64,000 nt of DNA, taken from Maribacter polysaccharolyticus (GTDB lineage: Bacteria; Bacteroidota; Bacteroidia; Flavobacteriales; Flavobacteriaceae). Numbering within the stretch: position 1 is the stretch's first letter; the number at the start of each line of letters is the position of its first letter. Of the stretch, positions 17,847 to 27,393 are shown piece by piece. Where the stretch lies: positions 495,975 through 559,974 of the forward strand of contig NZ_JARBUY010000001.1 in the NCBI RefSeq assembly GCF_028882255.1, written 5' to 3'. The notes under the pieces were generated by a model. It was not told the DNA's origin. It made no database searches and saw only the letters and a program-made list of their open reading frames with translations. The translations under genes and the position numbers were made by a program.

Positions 17847-18796
17847 TGTTTCCTCAATATGAATTCCACTTGACTTTCGCTCAGTTCAGCACTTCTAAGG
17901 TTTTCCAACGGATTGACCAATTGCAGACCGATGTTCTTCGATGCATTGTCCTTGATCGTATTGTAATCGGCAATCACCTCAAAATCTGCACTTTCCAATA
18001 ACTTCAACTGATTCAACGTACCCTTGCAGAGCACCCCTACCTTATCCGGGAATGTCTTGATTTCATACTTCTCAGGAAGATTGATCACTTTTATGGGCAC
18101 TTCGATCAACTTTTCTGAAAACCGAGCTACCTTTCCGCTGACGACTACCTTATCGCTCGAATAGGTAATACCCCCTGATTCCTGCATTTTATCCAGCGCC
18201 ACTTCTTGGGAAAAGTCAGTGGATACATCACTTAGTTTTAGTTTTACCGTATTTATCGTATTAATGGTATCAACGATATTCCAAGGCCCTTTAAGGGTTA
18301 CCTCACTTGGCTCAATGACCGGTTCTCCATCCAGAATATGGTTTTGCGGTAGGGTAATGTCCAATTTGGAGGCAATAGGGACCACCTTGGTAACCAAACG
18401 CATAAATTCAAAATACAAGGTATCCTCATCGATTTCCAATAAATTCATCGACCGAAGTTGTTTATCTATTTGCTTCCGATAAACACTTTGTGGCATATAG
18501 TACCTGCCATTCCTTTCGTTAACGGAAGACACATCTACCCTCACCTCTTTATTCTTAAAGTTGAACCCTAAAAATTGAAATCCGCTTGCCTGTATTTTTA
18601 CATCGACCTGTTTTTTAGACACTTCGGTAAGTAAAAGGCTATCGGGAACATGAAAGAACACCAGTTCAAAGGTGGCGTTGTCGGTATAGGTCTTGGCCAG
18701 ATTGTTCAAGAACCAGATCAAGCCCGAACACAATAAGAACATCAAAAACATTTTTGCCTTGCGTCTTTTAATAATGTTTTTGAATTTTTGTATCAC
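17843..18796 (-). CDS. YbbR-like domain protein
   Basis: A 317-residue single-pass membrane protein: an N-terminal helix (MFLMFLLCSGLIWFLNNLA, about 17-35) and an extracytoplasmic part built of YbbR-like beta repeats (e.g. PSEVTLKGPWNIVDTINTIN, FPDKVGVLCKGTLNQLKLL). In Firmicutes the related CdaR controls the c-di-AMP cyclase CdaA; no cyclase gene is seen here. The start is GTG at 18796, 12 bp after the glycosyltransferase stop; the next Met is inside the helix. Confidence 0.8.
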   Translation of the reverse strand: MIQKFKNIIKRRKAKMFLMFLLCSGLIWFLNNLAKTYTDNATFELVFFHVPDSLLLTEVSKKQVDVKIQASGFQFLGFNFKNKEVRVDVSSVNERNGRYYMPQSVYRKQIDKQLRSMNLLEIDEDTLYFEFMRLVTKVVPIASKLDITLPQNHILDGEPVIEPSEVTLKGPWNIVDTINTINTVKLKLSDVSTDFSQEVALDKMQESGGITYSSDKVVVSGKVARFSEKLIEVPIKVINLPEKYEIKTFPDKVGVLCKGTLNQLKLLESADFEVIADYNTIKDNASKNIGLQLVNPLENLRSAELSESQVEFILRKQ

Positions 18797-18808
18797 TTTA
18801 CGATAATT

Positions 18809-19813
18809 CTAGTTGAAGAATAGATTTGGAAACAATTCTTTGGGTTTCTTTTTGCTAAAATTAATCCAAAAGATTGATTTTAGAAAACCCACGCCATACC
18901 CCAAAAATTGGATGCCTACCGCCAATAACGAAAGAAAAGCGACCCACACACTCTTGTTCTTTAATAGGGAATCGACGAAAAGCACGATAAAATACAATAG
19001 ATAAACCCCTATTGGCCAAATAACGTTAAAGGCCAATAAAAATAGGGCCACTGTGAATCCCATTAAAAAAAGCGTAGGGAACCAATAGGTTATTTTAGCA
19101 GATCCCGGATGCCATTGGTTTAATATAGGCCTGACCATACCGAATTTATTCACTTGAACAAAAAATTTATGCCAATCGATACGCCGTTTATGATAGACAA
19201 ATGCCTCGGGAATCAATTTTGTTTCGTAGCCCTTGTCCCAAATGCGCATGGTTAAATCTGGATCTTCACCCGGATGGATCTTACCATAGCCCCCTACTTT
19301 TTCAAAGGCCTCTTTGGAAATGCCCATATTAAAACTTCTAGGTTGGAATTTATCGACCGAGGATTTTCCCCCGCGTATCCCCCCTGTGGTCAAAACCGAT
19401 GTCATTGCATAATTAATGGCCTTTTGAATATCGGTAAAAGAGTCATGTGCCGCATCGGGCCCACCAAAGCAATGCACAAAGTGACCATCGAGCGAATTTT
19501 TAACTTCCTGTAAATATCCGGAAGGCAAAATACAATCGGAATCAAGTACGATAAAATAATTCCCTTGGGCGCGTTCCATACCGTAATTACGTGAATCCCC
19601 GGGACCGGAGTTCTTTTTAGGCAAATAGGTGATATCCAACTTATCCTGATAGGCCTCCACCTCGCTTTGGGAATCGATCGTTGACCCATCCTCAATGATC
19701 ACCACTTTGAAGGGTTCTTTGAAGGTTTGGTGTACCAAACTTTCCAACAATTCCCTTATTTCATTGGGCCTATTGTAAACAGGAATAATAAATGAAAAGG
19801 AAATATCATCCAT
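18809..19813 (-). CDS. Family 2 glycosyltransferase, membrane-bound
   Basis: A 334-residue GT-A fold transferase. It starts FSFIIPVYNRPNEIRELLESL, with VVIIEDGSTID and the metal-binding LDSDCILPSGYL, followed by GGPDAAHDSF and a GEDPDLTMRIWDKGYE acceptor segment. Two or three C-terminal transmembrane helices (about 235-320) place it in the inner membrane. The ATG at 19813 is chosen over a GTG eight codons upstream. The sugar and acceptor cannot be deduced; polysaccharide or lipid glycosylation is likely. Confidence 0.88.
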   Translation of the reverse strand: MDDISFSFIIPVYNRPNEIRELLESLVHQTFKEPFKVVIIEDGSTIDSQSEVEAYQDKLDITYLPKKNSGPGDSRNYGMERAQGNYFIVLDSDCILPSGYLQEVKNSLDGHFVHCFGGPDAAHDSFTDIQKAINYAMTSVLTTGGIRGGKSSVDKFQPRSFNMGISKEAFEKVGGYGKIHPGEDPDLTMRIWDKGYETKLIPEAFVYHKRRIDWHKFFVQVNKFGMVRPILNQWHPGSAKITYWFPTLFLMGFTVALFLLAFNVIWPIGVYLLYFIVLFVDSLLKNKSVWVAFLSLLAVGIQFLGYGVGFLKSIFWINFSKKKPKELFPNLFFN

Positions 19814-19910
19814 ACCAGTAATCTGAATTCGATGCACTTAATAATCCGTGCCGTAGCAACCAATCCCCTTTCAGGTCAACGAAGGGGATAAAAATTACCT
19901 CAATATACTA

Positions 19911-20720
19911 TTATTGGAACTTCTCCATAACTTCTTGACTAACCCCGGTATTGGAGAAGCCACCATCGTGGAAAAGATTCTGCATGGTCACTTTTTTGGT
20001 CAAATCGGAGAATAATGTCAAGGTATAATCGGCACACTCCAGGGCCGTAGCATTACCCAGTGGGGACATTTGCTCTGCATAACTTATAAAACCATCAAAG
20101 CCTTTCACCCCTTGACCCGCTGTTGTTGGGGTCGGTGATTGCGAAATAGTGTTTACCCTAACCTTCTTTTCTTTCCCGAAGAAATACCCAAAACTACGGG
20201 CTACGGATTCCAAATAAGCCTTGTTATCGGCCATATCGTTATAATCGGGGAAAGATCGTTGTGCGGCCATATAGGTCAATGCAACGATACTGCCCCATTC
20301 GTTCATGGCATCCGCTTTATACAGGCTCTGCATGACCCTATGGAAAGATAAGGCGGAAACATCCCATCCTTTATGCGAAAATTCATAATTCTGATCTGTA
20401 TAGTGCCGTCCTTTCCGGACATTGATCGACATACCGATGGAATGCAATACAAAGTCGATCTTACCCCCAAGGATTTCCATGGACTGACTTACCAATTTAT
20501 CAAGATCTTCGGTGCTTGTGGCATCGGCAGGTACTATTTGAGAACCGGTTTTTTCAGCCAATTCATTGATTTGACCCATACGCATGGCAATAGGGGCATT
20601 GGTCAACACAAAAGTCCCACCTTCCTCATGTACCCTTTCCGCAGTTTTCCAAGCAATTGAATTTGAATCAAGTGCACCAAAAATAATCCCTTTTTTACCC
20701 TTTAATAAATTATAAGCCAT
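19911..20720 (-). CDS. fabI: Enoyl-[acyl-carrier-protein] reductase (NADH)
   Basis: Final reduction of fatty-acid elongation in the cytoplasm. The 269 residues are a short-chain dehydrogenase of FabI type: KKGIIFGALDSNSIAWKTAE at the cofactor site, LHSIGMSINVRKGRHYTDQ, the catalytic Tyr-x6-Lys in YNDMADNKAYLE, and SQSPTPTTAGQGVKGF, the substrate loop. A -7 box TATCTTTG lies about 30 nt upstream, so it has its own promoter after recN. Confidence 0.96.
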   Translation of the reverse strand: MAYNLLKGKKGIIFGALDSNSIAWKTAERVHEEGGTFVLTNAPIAMRMGQINELAEKTGSQIVPADATSTEDLDKLVSQSMEILGGKIDFVLHSIGMSINVRKGRHYTDQNYEFSHKGWDVSALSFHRVMQSLYKADAMNEWGSIVALTYMAAQRSFPDYNDMADNKAYLESVARSFGYFFGKEKKVRVNTISQSPTPTTAGQGVKGFDGFISYAEQMSPLGNATALECADYTLTLFSDLTKKVTMQNLFHDGGFSNTGVSQEVMEKFQ

Positions 20721-20749
20721 GTTCTGTTTTTCTTAGTTGATTATTTCGC

Positions 20750-20757
20750 CAAAGATA
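20750..20757 (-). promoter_or_regulatory. -7 element of fabI
   Basis: Minus-strand TATCTTTG matches TAnnTTTG and lies 29 nt before the fabI ATG, in the 73-bp gap after recN. No TTG is seen at -33. Confidence 0.45.
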
Positions 20758-20793
20758 TTTAAAATATATAATATACGAGGTCTGTAATGTTCG

Positions 20794-22446
20794 TTAGTTC
20801 AACAATTGCCTGGCATGGGCCATAGCCGATTCCGAAAGGTCCTTTCCACCTAACATTTCGGCCAACTCCACTACCCTTTCGTCTTTCGATAATTCTTTCA
20901 TATTCGTTAAGGTACCCCCAGACTTATCCTCTTTGTACACCTTAAAATGATGATCGCCCTTAGAAGCCACCTGAGGGAGGTGCGTGATTGAAAAAATTTG
21001 CATATTCCTGCTCATTTCATACATAATCCCACCCATACGGTTCGAGATTTCCCCGGAAACACCGGTATCTATTTCGTCGAACATCATGGTCGGGAGGTTT
21101 TCATATTTCGCCATTATGGATTTTATGGTCAACATGATACGTGAAAGCTCACCACCTGAAGCTACTTTTTTGATATCGCCAAAATCGGTTCCTTTATTGG
21201 CTGCGAATAAAAATAAGAGATTATCCTTACCGTTTTGCTTAAAATCCCCCGAAGGAAGCAATTCTATTTTGAACCGGGCACTTGGCATCCCCAACAGTGC
21301 AAGCTTTTCTTCAATCTGTGCTTTTAAATCCGGGATGACCTGTTGTCTTTTCTTCGATATTTTGGAAGCCAGATCATTGAGTATTTGCGCTTGCCCCTCC
21401 AATTGCTTTTGTTTATCGGCAATGGTAGCCTCTATGTTTTCGGTAGCATCGACTTTTTCAAAGAGCTCTTCTTTTATTTCGATCAACCCTGAAATTTCCC
21501 GCACCCCGTGTTTTTTCTGCAAACTATAAAGCAATTGCAATTTGGCATTCACCTCTTCCAACATTCTCGGGTCAAGATCCGCCTGATCGGAAAGTCCCTG
21601 TACTTCTGCCGCGATATCATCCATTTCTATGAACACGGATTGTATCCTGTTATCCAAGGCGGCATATGCAGCACCAAAACCCGATAGTTTGCCCGATACT
21701 TGCTTTAATTCGGACAATAGGTTCATGACCCCCACTTGTTCGTCATTCATGAGTTGGTGCCCTTGGGCCAATAGCTCGACGATGGTTTCCACATTGCTCA
21801 ATTGCCGGTATTGCTCTTCCAATTCCTCCAACATACCTTCTTTCAAACGGGCTTCTTCGAGCTCTTTCAATAAAAAGCTATTGTATTCATGCTCCTTGAT
21901 GGCATTGCCCTGAAATTCGACCAATTCGTTCAATTCCTTGGAAATCTTCCGATATTCATTCAATTGTGCGGAATATTGCGTCCGCAAATCCTTAGTACCT
22001 GCCAAGGCATCGATTACCTTGAATTGAAATTCGTTTTCGGCCAACTGCAAGGTTTGGTGCTGGGAGTGGATATCAATCAATTTACTCCCCAACTTGGAAA
22101 GCACCCCCAAGGTCACCGGCGTATCGTTCACAAAGGCCCTGGATTTTCCACTAGGCAATATTTCCCTACGAATTATGGTCTTCTCCTCATAATCCAGATC
22201 ATGCTCAAGAAAAAAGGATGAAAGTCCATAACTGCCGATTTCGAAATCACTTTCTACGATGCATTTTTCATCTTTGTTACGCAAAGTGGACAAATCGGCA
22301 CGTTTCCCCAACACCAACGAAAGTCCGCCCAACAAAATTGATTTACCAGCACCGGTTTCTCCGGTAATACACGTAAAACCATTACCGAAAGACACATTTA
22401 GCCTATCGATCAGAGCGTAATTCTTAATGGAAAGATTCTTCAGCAA
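20794..22446 (-). CDS. recN: DNA repair protein RecN
   Basis: SMC-like ATPase for recombinational double-strand-break repair. The 550 residues have LSIKNYALIDRLNVSFGNGF, Walker A GETGAGKS (29-36), a long central coiled coil (about 160-370), and the C-terminal half-site SGGELSRIMLTIKSI with Walker B TMMFDEIDTGVSG. The start is TTG at 22446: the family begins with M-L-x-x-L-S-I-K-N-Y-A and no ATG or GTG is available upstream in frame. It follows porD by 58 bp. Confidence 0.96.
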   Translation of the reverse strand: MLKNLSIKNYALIDRLNVSFGNGFTCITGETGAGKSILLGGLSLVLGKRADLSTLRNKDEKCIVESDFEIGSYGLSSFFLEHDLDYEEKTIIRREILPSGKSRAFVNDTPVTLGVLSKLGSKLIDIHSQHQTLQLAENEFQFKVIDALAGTKDLRTQYSAQLNEYRKISKELNELVEFQGNAIKEHEYNSFLLKELEEARLKEGMLEELEEQYRQLSNVETIVELLAQGHQLMNDEQVGVMNLLSELKQVSGKLSGFGAAYAALDNRIQSVFIEMDDIAAEVQGLSDQADLDPRMLEEVNAKLQLLYSLQKKHGVREISGLIEIKEELFEKVDATENIEATIADKQKQLEGQAQILNDLASKISKKRQQVIPDLKAQIEEKLALLGMPSARFKIELLPSGDFKQNGKDNLLFLFAANKGTDFGDIKKVASGGELSRIMLTIKSIMAKYENLPTMMFDEIDTGVSGEISNRMGGIMYEMSRNMQIFSITHLPQVASKGDHHFKVYKEDKSGGTLTNMKELSKDERVVELAEMLGGKDLSESAMAHARQLLN

Positions 22447-22504
22447 AACCTTGAATTTTGGATTGCGTAAAGATAATTTTTATTTCAGTTGAAAAAAACG
22501 GAGA

Positions 22505-23389
22505 TCAATATTTTATATCATTCCATGTACTGGAATAAAGCGGGGCGATACGATTGAGGGTTTCCTTTAACTTCACGACGTCCACTTTCGGTCCGTCGGA
22601 AAAAATATTGCGAATCTCATCCGATTTGGCGTCGAAGAAAGTGGAAATCAAAAAGGCGTTCGGCCTTCTTTTGATCATCGTCTCGAACAAATTCAATGTC
22701 CCGGCTATTACTTGTTTCCCCGTACTATTGTTATCGGCAAGAATATCGATTCCCTTGCGATGGTAATTGTACATGGCGACCCGGTATTCCCTATAGGTGT
22801 TCGACATGAGGTTATCGACCAACTCAAAACGGCTTCGATCCGTAGATTGGCTCCAACCCAATGAACTGCTACTTTGGGCTTGGGTAACTATATTTTGGGC
22901 TTTTCTGAAATATTCACTCCCCCCCTCCAAGGAAAAAGTATCTGCATCCAGTCCCAAAATGACATAAGCATAATAGGCCATGACACTTACCAGATTGGAT
23001 TCGAATACATTCTCATTGAAAATCAAGGGTTGGAACTCAATATATTGGAAACTGAATTGATTGTCCTTATAATTGAATATCGGGGTTTCATAAGAGGTAT
23101 TGTAAACAGGTCGAGAAGATTGGATCTGTATATTTCCCTTGAAACTATTGGATTCGTAATCGGTAATGGTAATGAACATTTGTGCGTTTACCCGTTCATT
23201 TTCCTTATAAATACGGTTCGTCCATTTCGTTTTATTCACAAAATCGTTCAAGGAGCGCTCCAACGTCTTAAATACCTGCTGGTTTGTCTGTGATACTTGA
23301 TCTGAATTGACCGTTATCACACAATTCAATTCCTGGGCAGATGTTAGTACGGAAAATGAAAAAATTAAAACAAATAAGAATTTACGCAT
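22505..23389 (-). CDS. porD: DUF4835 protein, type IX secretion PorD-like
   Basis: A 294-residue exported protein with a signal peptide (MRKFLFVLIFSFSVLTSAQ) and the DUF4835 core: LNCVITVNSDQVSQTNQQVFKTLERSLNDFVNKTKWT, then FNYKDNQFSFQYIEFQPL and NLVSVMAYYAYVILGLDADTFSLEGG. The P. gingivalis member PorD is implicated in type IX secretion, with little known of its mechanism. It overlaps the coaBC stop by 8 bp, an arrangement I know as common in flavobacteria. Both Cys-free mature N-terminus and signal suggest a periplasmic location. Confidence 0.85.
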   Translation of the reverse strand: MRKFLFVLIFSFSVLTSAQELNCVITVNSDQVSQTNQQVFKTLERSLNDFVNKTKWTNRIYKENERVNAQMFITITDYESNSFKGNIQIQSSRPVYNTSYETPIFNYKDNQFSFQYIEFQPLIFNENVFESNLVSVMAYYAYVILGLDADTFSLEGGSEYFRKAQNIVTQAQSSSSLGWSQSTDRSRFELVDNLMSNTYREYRVAMYNYHRKGIDILADNNSTGKQVIAGTLNLFETMIKRRPNAFLISTFFDAKSDEIRNIFSDGPKVDVVKLKETLNRIAPLYSSTWNDIKY

Positions 23390-24587
23390 TCAACCGAATT
23401 ATGATTTCGTTCAATATATCCTCGGCAACCTCGGCCTTGGTTTTTAATTGAAACGCTTTTATCCGTGAATTCTTATCCAAGAAGGTAATTTTGTTGGTAT
23501 TACTTGCGAATCCGGCCCCATCATCGTTCAAGGAATTCAGGACAATGGCATCCAAGTGCTTTCTTTCCAATTTTCCCTTGGCATTTTCGAGCTCATTTTC
23601 AGTCTCCAGGGCAAAACCCACCAAAAACTGACCCGTTTTACATTCCCCCAATGACTTTAGAATATCTCGGTTCTTCACCAATTCCAAAGTAAGGTTATCC
23701 TCTTTCTTCTTTATTTTTTGGGTCGCCACGGTTTTTGGCTTGTAATCGGCCACGGCAGCTGCAGCAATCATAATATCACACGTATTGAAATGCTCATGGG
23801 CCACTTCATACATATCGTCTGCCGAAACCACGCCCACCACCTTGATCGAATCATGGGCAATGGTCTGGTTCGTGGGTCCTGAAACCAAAATGACCTCGGC
23901 CCCTAGATTTGCGGCCACCTTTGCCAATTCATAACCCATTTGTCCGGTTGAATGGTTACCGATGAACCGAACCGGATCGATAGCCTCATAAGTCGGTCCT
24001 GCAGTGATTACCACCTTTTTATCTTTTAAAGGAAGGCCTTTCAATAAGTAACCCTTAACGAAATCAATGATTTCCTCAGGCTCGGCCATGCGCCCCTCCC
24101 CATGCAAACCACTCGCCAATTCCCCTGACGTTGGTGGTATCATGATATTACCGTAAGACAGTAAGGTGTTTATGGAAGTTTTGGTTGCAGGATGTTGATA
24201 CATATCCAAATCCATCGCCGGCGCAAAAAAAACAGGACATTTTGCTGATAAATACACGGCGGTCAATAGGTTATCCGTGTTCCCAGTGGCCATTTTGGAC
24301 ATGGTATTGGCTGTCGCCGGGGCAATGATCATCATATCTGCCCAAAGCCCAAGATCCACATGGTTGTTCCAATCCGTTTCCGATCCTTCTTCTTTTACGA
24401 ATGCGGTAACCGCCGGATTTTTGGATAGGGTGGCCAACGTTAAGGGGGAAACAAAATAGCTGGCACTTTCTGTCAATACTACTTTGACATTTGCACCAGC
24501 TTTAATCAATAAACGTACAAGAAAGGTAGTCTTGTAAGCAGCAATTCCCCCGGTAATGCCTAAAAGGATATTCTTGCCACCCAACAT
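23382..24587 (-). CDS. coaBC: Bifunctional phosphopantothenoylcysteine decarboxylase / phosphopantothenate-cysteine ligase
   Basis: Two consecutive CoA steps on one 401-residue chain. The CoaC half (about 1-185) is a flavoprotein with ILLGITGGIAAYKTTFLVRLL, the His of NHVDLGLWADM, the PASANT-type IIAPATANTMSKMATGNTDNL, and CPVFFAPAMDLDMYQHP. The CoaB half has VVITAGPTYEAIDPVRFIGNHSTGQMG, AAAVADYKP and KIKKKEDNLTLELVKNRDIL. It starts 1 bp after the omega gene and overlaps porD. Complete and canonical. Confidence 0.97.
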   Translation of the reverse strand: MLGGKNILLGITGGIAAYKTTFLVRLLIKAGANVKVVLTESASYFVSPLTLATLSKNPAVTAFVKEEGSETDWNNHVDLGLWADMMIIAPATANTMSKMATGNTDNLLTAVYLSAKCPVFFAPAMDLDMYQHPATKTSINTLLSYGNIMIPPTSGELASGLHGEGRMAEPEEIIDFVKGYLLKGLPLKDKKVVITAGPTYEAIDPVRFIGNHSTGQMGYELAKVAANLGAEVILVSGPTNQTIAHDSIKVVGVVSADDMYEVAHEHFNTCDIMIAAAAVADYKPKTVATQKIKKKEDNLTLELVKNRDILKSLGECKTGQFLVGFALETENELENAKGKLERKHLDAIVLNSLNDDGAGFASNTNKITFLDKNSRIKAFQLKTKAEVAEDILNEIIIRLNA

Positions 24588-24588
24588 A

Positions 24589-24924
24589 CTACTCGGTGTC
24601 TTTCTCTGTATTCCTATGGTATATTTTATCCATCAACCACTCTTCTACTGCCATGGCGTGGGGTTTAGGAAGTTTTTCGTAAAATTTGGAAACCTCTATT
24701 TGCTCTTTGTTTTCGAAAACTTCTTCCAGACTATCACTGTATGTCGCGAATTCCTCCAATTTTTCCAAAAGCTCTTTTTTGATTTCAGAATTGATCTGAA
24801 CCGCTCTTTTGGCCGCTATTGAAATCGCTTCATAAATATTTTCTGTTTTTTTATCGAACTCATTTTTATTAATGGTCACCGTTGAAACCGCTGCTTTGGA
24901 GTTCTTTAAATCGTTCATATTCAT
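24589..24924 (-). CDS. rpoZ: RNA polymerase omega subunit, Rpb6 family
   Basis: A 111-residue protein between bamD and coaBC, the usual place for the Bacteroidota omega/Rpb6-like subunit. The central part KTENIYEAISIAAKRAVQINSEIKKELLEKLEEF matches the Rpb6/omega helices, followed by a C-terminal extension (AMAVEEWLMDKIYHR). It stabilises the beta' subunit. Two possible ATGs are two codons apart. 12 bp after bamD. Confidence 0.88.
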   Translation of the reverse strand: MNMNDLKNSKAAVSTVTINKNEFDKKTENIYEAISIAAKRAVQINSEIKKELLEKLEEFATYSDSLEEVFENKEQIEVSKFYEKLPKPHAMAVEEWLMDKIYHRNTEKDTE

Positions 24925-24936
24925 AATAACAACTTT

Positions 24937-25767
24937 TTATCTTGTTCGTCTTTCCACTATAATCGTGGGATTTTTGATTTCCTCTTCGATTTTGCCCAAT
25001 AATTCATCTGCCTCTTCGGCAAATTTAGTATTCGGATATTGCTTTTTCAATACATTGTACGCTGCTTTCGCCGTCTTAAGACGTTCAGGCCTCAATTGGA
25101 TAAAACTATTCAAGGCATACTGTGTTGCCGATTCGAATTTAAGGTACAACGCCTCTTCCCTGAAAATGGAGCCCGGATAATCAGAAATAAAATTATCGAA
25201 GGCAGCTATGGAAGGCGTTAAAAACGAATAATCGAAATGACCAAGTTTATTGAACTGTTTGGCGATTTCAAAAGCTTTTTGCTCTTTTTTTGTCGTCAGT
25301 TCCTTAGCCATTTTATTGGCCTCATCAAAGTACTCCGAATCCGGGTACATGTTAATGAAAGTCTGTAATTTTACCAAAGCCTTATCGGTATCGGTCTGAT
25401 CCAAGGAATAATCCGGTGAAAGGTTATAATAACTTTTAGCCCCTAAAAATGCAACTTCGAGCACTTTGTCGCTCTTGGGGTAGGATTTGATGAACCGCTC
25501 GAACTGATAACCGGCCATATTGTAATCCTTTAATTCATAATAGGTGTTCGCAAAAAAGAACATGATACGCTCCCCTTGCGGTTTGCCTACATATTTGGGC
25601 GCAATCTGTTCGAACAAACGGTTAGATCGTTTGTAATCCCCATCATCGTAAAATTTTTGGGCAAGGTCCAACTTCAGCTTAACATCTTCATTTTTAAGCG
25701 CTTTTTGATACTCGCTACATGACGACATGACCAATAGTAAACCAAGAAATGGTAAAAATTTCTTCAT
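24937..25767 (-). CDS. bamD: Outer membrane assembly lipoprotein BamD
   Basis: Essential periplasm-facing lipoprotein of the BAM complex that inserts beta-barrels. The 276 residues have a lipoprotein signal (FLPFLGLLLVMSSC), then TPR-type helices: LAQKFYDDGDYKRSNRLFEQI, YYELKDYNMAGYQFERFIKSYPKSDKV, LQTFINMYPDSEYFDEAN. The start at 25767 puts the signal peptide at the N-terminus; a Met four codons upstream is less likely. It is the promoter-proximal gene of bamD-rpoZ-coaBC-porD. Confidence 0.94.
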   Translation of the reverse strand: MKKFLPFLGLLLVMSSCSEYQKALKNEDVKLKLDLAQKFYDDGDYKRSNRLFEQIAPKYVGKPQGERIMFFFANTYYELKDYNMAGYQFERFIKSYPKSDKVLEVAFLGAKSYYNLSPDYSLDQTDTDKALVKLQTFINMYPDSEYFDEANKMAKELTTKKEQKAFEIAKQFNKLGHFDYSFLTPSIAAFDNFISDYPGSIFREEALYLKFESATQYALNSFIQLRPERLKTAKAAYNVLKKQYPNTKFAEEADELLGKIEEEIKNPTIIVERRTR

Positions 25768-25898
25768 TTTAAAAAACATTTTGCAAAATTAGGGATTCTC
25801 AACGGAATTAAAAAACAAATTTTATGGTACTAAAGTAGCCCCCCAAAAACACAAATGCGCGCTATTTGGCTTAGATTTAACTTTTCAATGGCATGCGA

Positions 25899-26789
25899 CT
25901 ATACCTGTAGTCCGGCGAAAGGCTTAACAAATTGTTTTATTTTTTCCCGAAGTCCCTCAGAAACAGGAACCAATGGCAATCTAACCGCACTTGTTGCCAG
26001 ACCCATAGCTTCGAAAACGGATTTGATACCTGCCGGATTGCCTTCTTGGAAAATCAATCCCATACCTTCTTGAAGCGCGTATTGCAGTTCAAATGCAGCT
26101 TTCACTTCGGCTTTCAACCCCAATCGGATCATCTCGGAAAACGCATTGGGAACCCCTTGGGCCAAAACTGAGATCACCCCGGATCCCCCAGCCAATACGG
26201 TGGACAACGCCGTCATATCATCCCCGGATATCACCATAAAACCTTTAGGTTTATCCTTGGTCAATTGAAGGACCTGTGACATATCCCCTGAAGCTTCCTT
26301 GACGCCTATGACATTATCAAGATCATTGGCCAAGCGCAGCACAGTAGTCGGAAGCATATTACTTCCGGTCCTTGACGGTACATTATAAACAATCAAAGGC
26401 AAGGGTGAATTTTCGGCAATGGCCTTAAAATGCCGGTAGATCCCTTCTTGGGTAGGCTTATTGTAGTATGGGGATACCGAAAGAATGGCATCAAAACCAC
26501 TTAAGTCCGTTTTTTTGATGGTCTCAATTACGGCATGGGTGTTATTGCCCCCGATACCTATAACCAATGGCAATCTATTGGCATTGGCACTTACAATGGT
26601 TTCCAAAACCAATTGTTTCTCTTCCTCGGTAAGTGTTGCGGTTTCAGCAGTAGTACCCAGAGCCACTAAATAATCGACCCCTCCTGCAATGCAATGCTCC
26701 ACAATATTGGTCAGTGCCATGGTATCAACCGTAAGATCGCTCTTAAAAGGCGTCACCAAGGCAACTCCCGTTCCCATCAATTTATCCAT
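25899..26789 (-). CDS. dapA: 4-hydroxy-tetrahydrodipicolinate synthase
   Basis: Condenses pyruvate and aspartate semialdehyde on the way to diaminopimelate and lysine. The 296 residues have [11 protein letters not shown], the triad region [31 protein letters not shown], the Tyr in [26 protein letters not shown], and the Schiff-base Lys in [11 protein letters not shown]. Its start shares one base with the stop of the DUF6913 gene. dapF is also in this window (43.4 kb), so meso-DAP peptidoglycan is expected. Confidence 0.96.
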   Translation of the reverse strand: MDKLMGTGVALVTPFKSDLTVDTMALTNIVEHCIAGGVDYLVALGTTAETATLTEEEKQLVLETIVSANANRLPLVIGIGGNNTHAVIETIKKTDLSGFDAILSVSPYYNKPTQEGIYRHFKAIAENSPLPLIVYNVPSRTGSNMLPTTVLRLANDLDNVIGVKEASGDMSQVLQLTKDKPKGFMVISGDDMTALSTVLAGGSGVISVLAQGVPNAFSEMIRLGLKAEVKAAFELQYALQEGMGLIFQEGNPAGIKSVFEAMGLATSAVRLPLVPVSEGLREKIKQFVKPFAGLQV

Positions 26790-27325
26790 TATTCAATTTC
26801 ATTCAGAACTTTCAGATATTTCTTAAGTTCTAGTTTAAACATTTTAAAATCTTTTAGGGGCAAACCTAAAATCAAATCGTTCAATTGTTGATCCACCTCC
26901 ATAAAGCCCACCTTAATACGTGCCTTGGTCTTTACGGTCATCAACTGCAACAATAGATTGTCCGTCGTATAATAATTGACCAGCAAATCATAATCCCTAC
27001 TTAAGAACTCCAACGCGTAACTGTTTGCGATTTCCCCTTTCCATCCTAAATCCTTATCCGAAAAGACAGGCGTGGCATACGGTGAGTTCTTATCATAATA
27101 ACTTTTATACCCAATGACCTTTACCGCATTGGGCCTTAAATTATATTCTTCAATAAATTCCAAAAAGAGTTCGGACTTTTCAAAACGATCCAAATCCACT
27201 ATACAACCGATGGATGTAATCCCCTTTTCCCCCTCCACATTAGATGGAGGTTTGGCCAACTCTTCCTTTAAGAACTTTTTACCGGATTTACGTTTGAATT
27301 TATCCTTAATTCTTTTTAAAAACAT
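26789..27325 (-). CDS. DUF6913-like protein
   Basis: A 178-residue basic protein without signal peptide, directly before dapA (1-bp overlap). It starts with a Lys-rich segment ([23 protein letters not shown]), continues with [25 protein letters not shown] and [27 protein letters not shown], and ends in [18 protein letters not shown] recognise it as the flavobacterial family DUF6913; function unknown. The promoter overlaps a perfect inverted repeat at 27331-27352. Confidence 0.72.
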   Translation of the reverse strand: MFLKRIKDKFKRKSGKKFLKEELAKPPSNVEGEKGITSIGCIVDLDRFEKSELFLEFIEEYNLRPNAVKVIGYKSYYDKNSPYATPVFSDKDLGWKGEIANSYALEFLSRDYDLLVNYYTTDNLLLQLMTVKTKARIKVGFMEVDQQLNDLILGLPLKDFKMFKLELKKYLKVLNEIE

Positions 27326-27330
27326 GTAAT

Positions 27331-27352
27331 TTTACATTTACGCAAATGTAAA
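27331..27352. promoter_or_regulatory. Perfect 9-bp inverted repeat over a divergent promoter
   Basis: TTTACATTT-ACGC-AAATGTAAA lies between the divergent DUF6913/dapA operon (-) and the 5'-nucleotidase pair (+). The right arm contains a minus-strand -7 box TACATTTG (27350-27343) and the left arm a plus-strand near-match TACATTTA (27333-27340). A dimeric regulator binding here could control both directions. Confidence 0.5.
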
Positions 27353-27393
27353 TAATAAACCCTCATTTTGATGGGGCTAAGGTAAAAACAATA

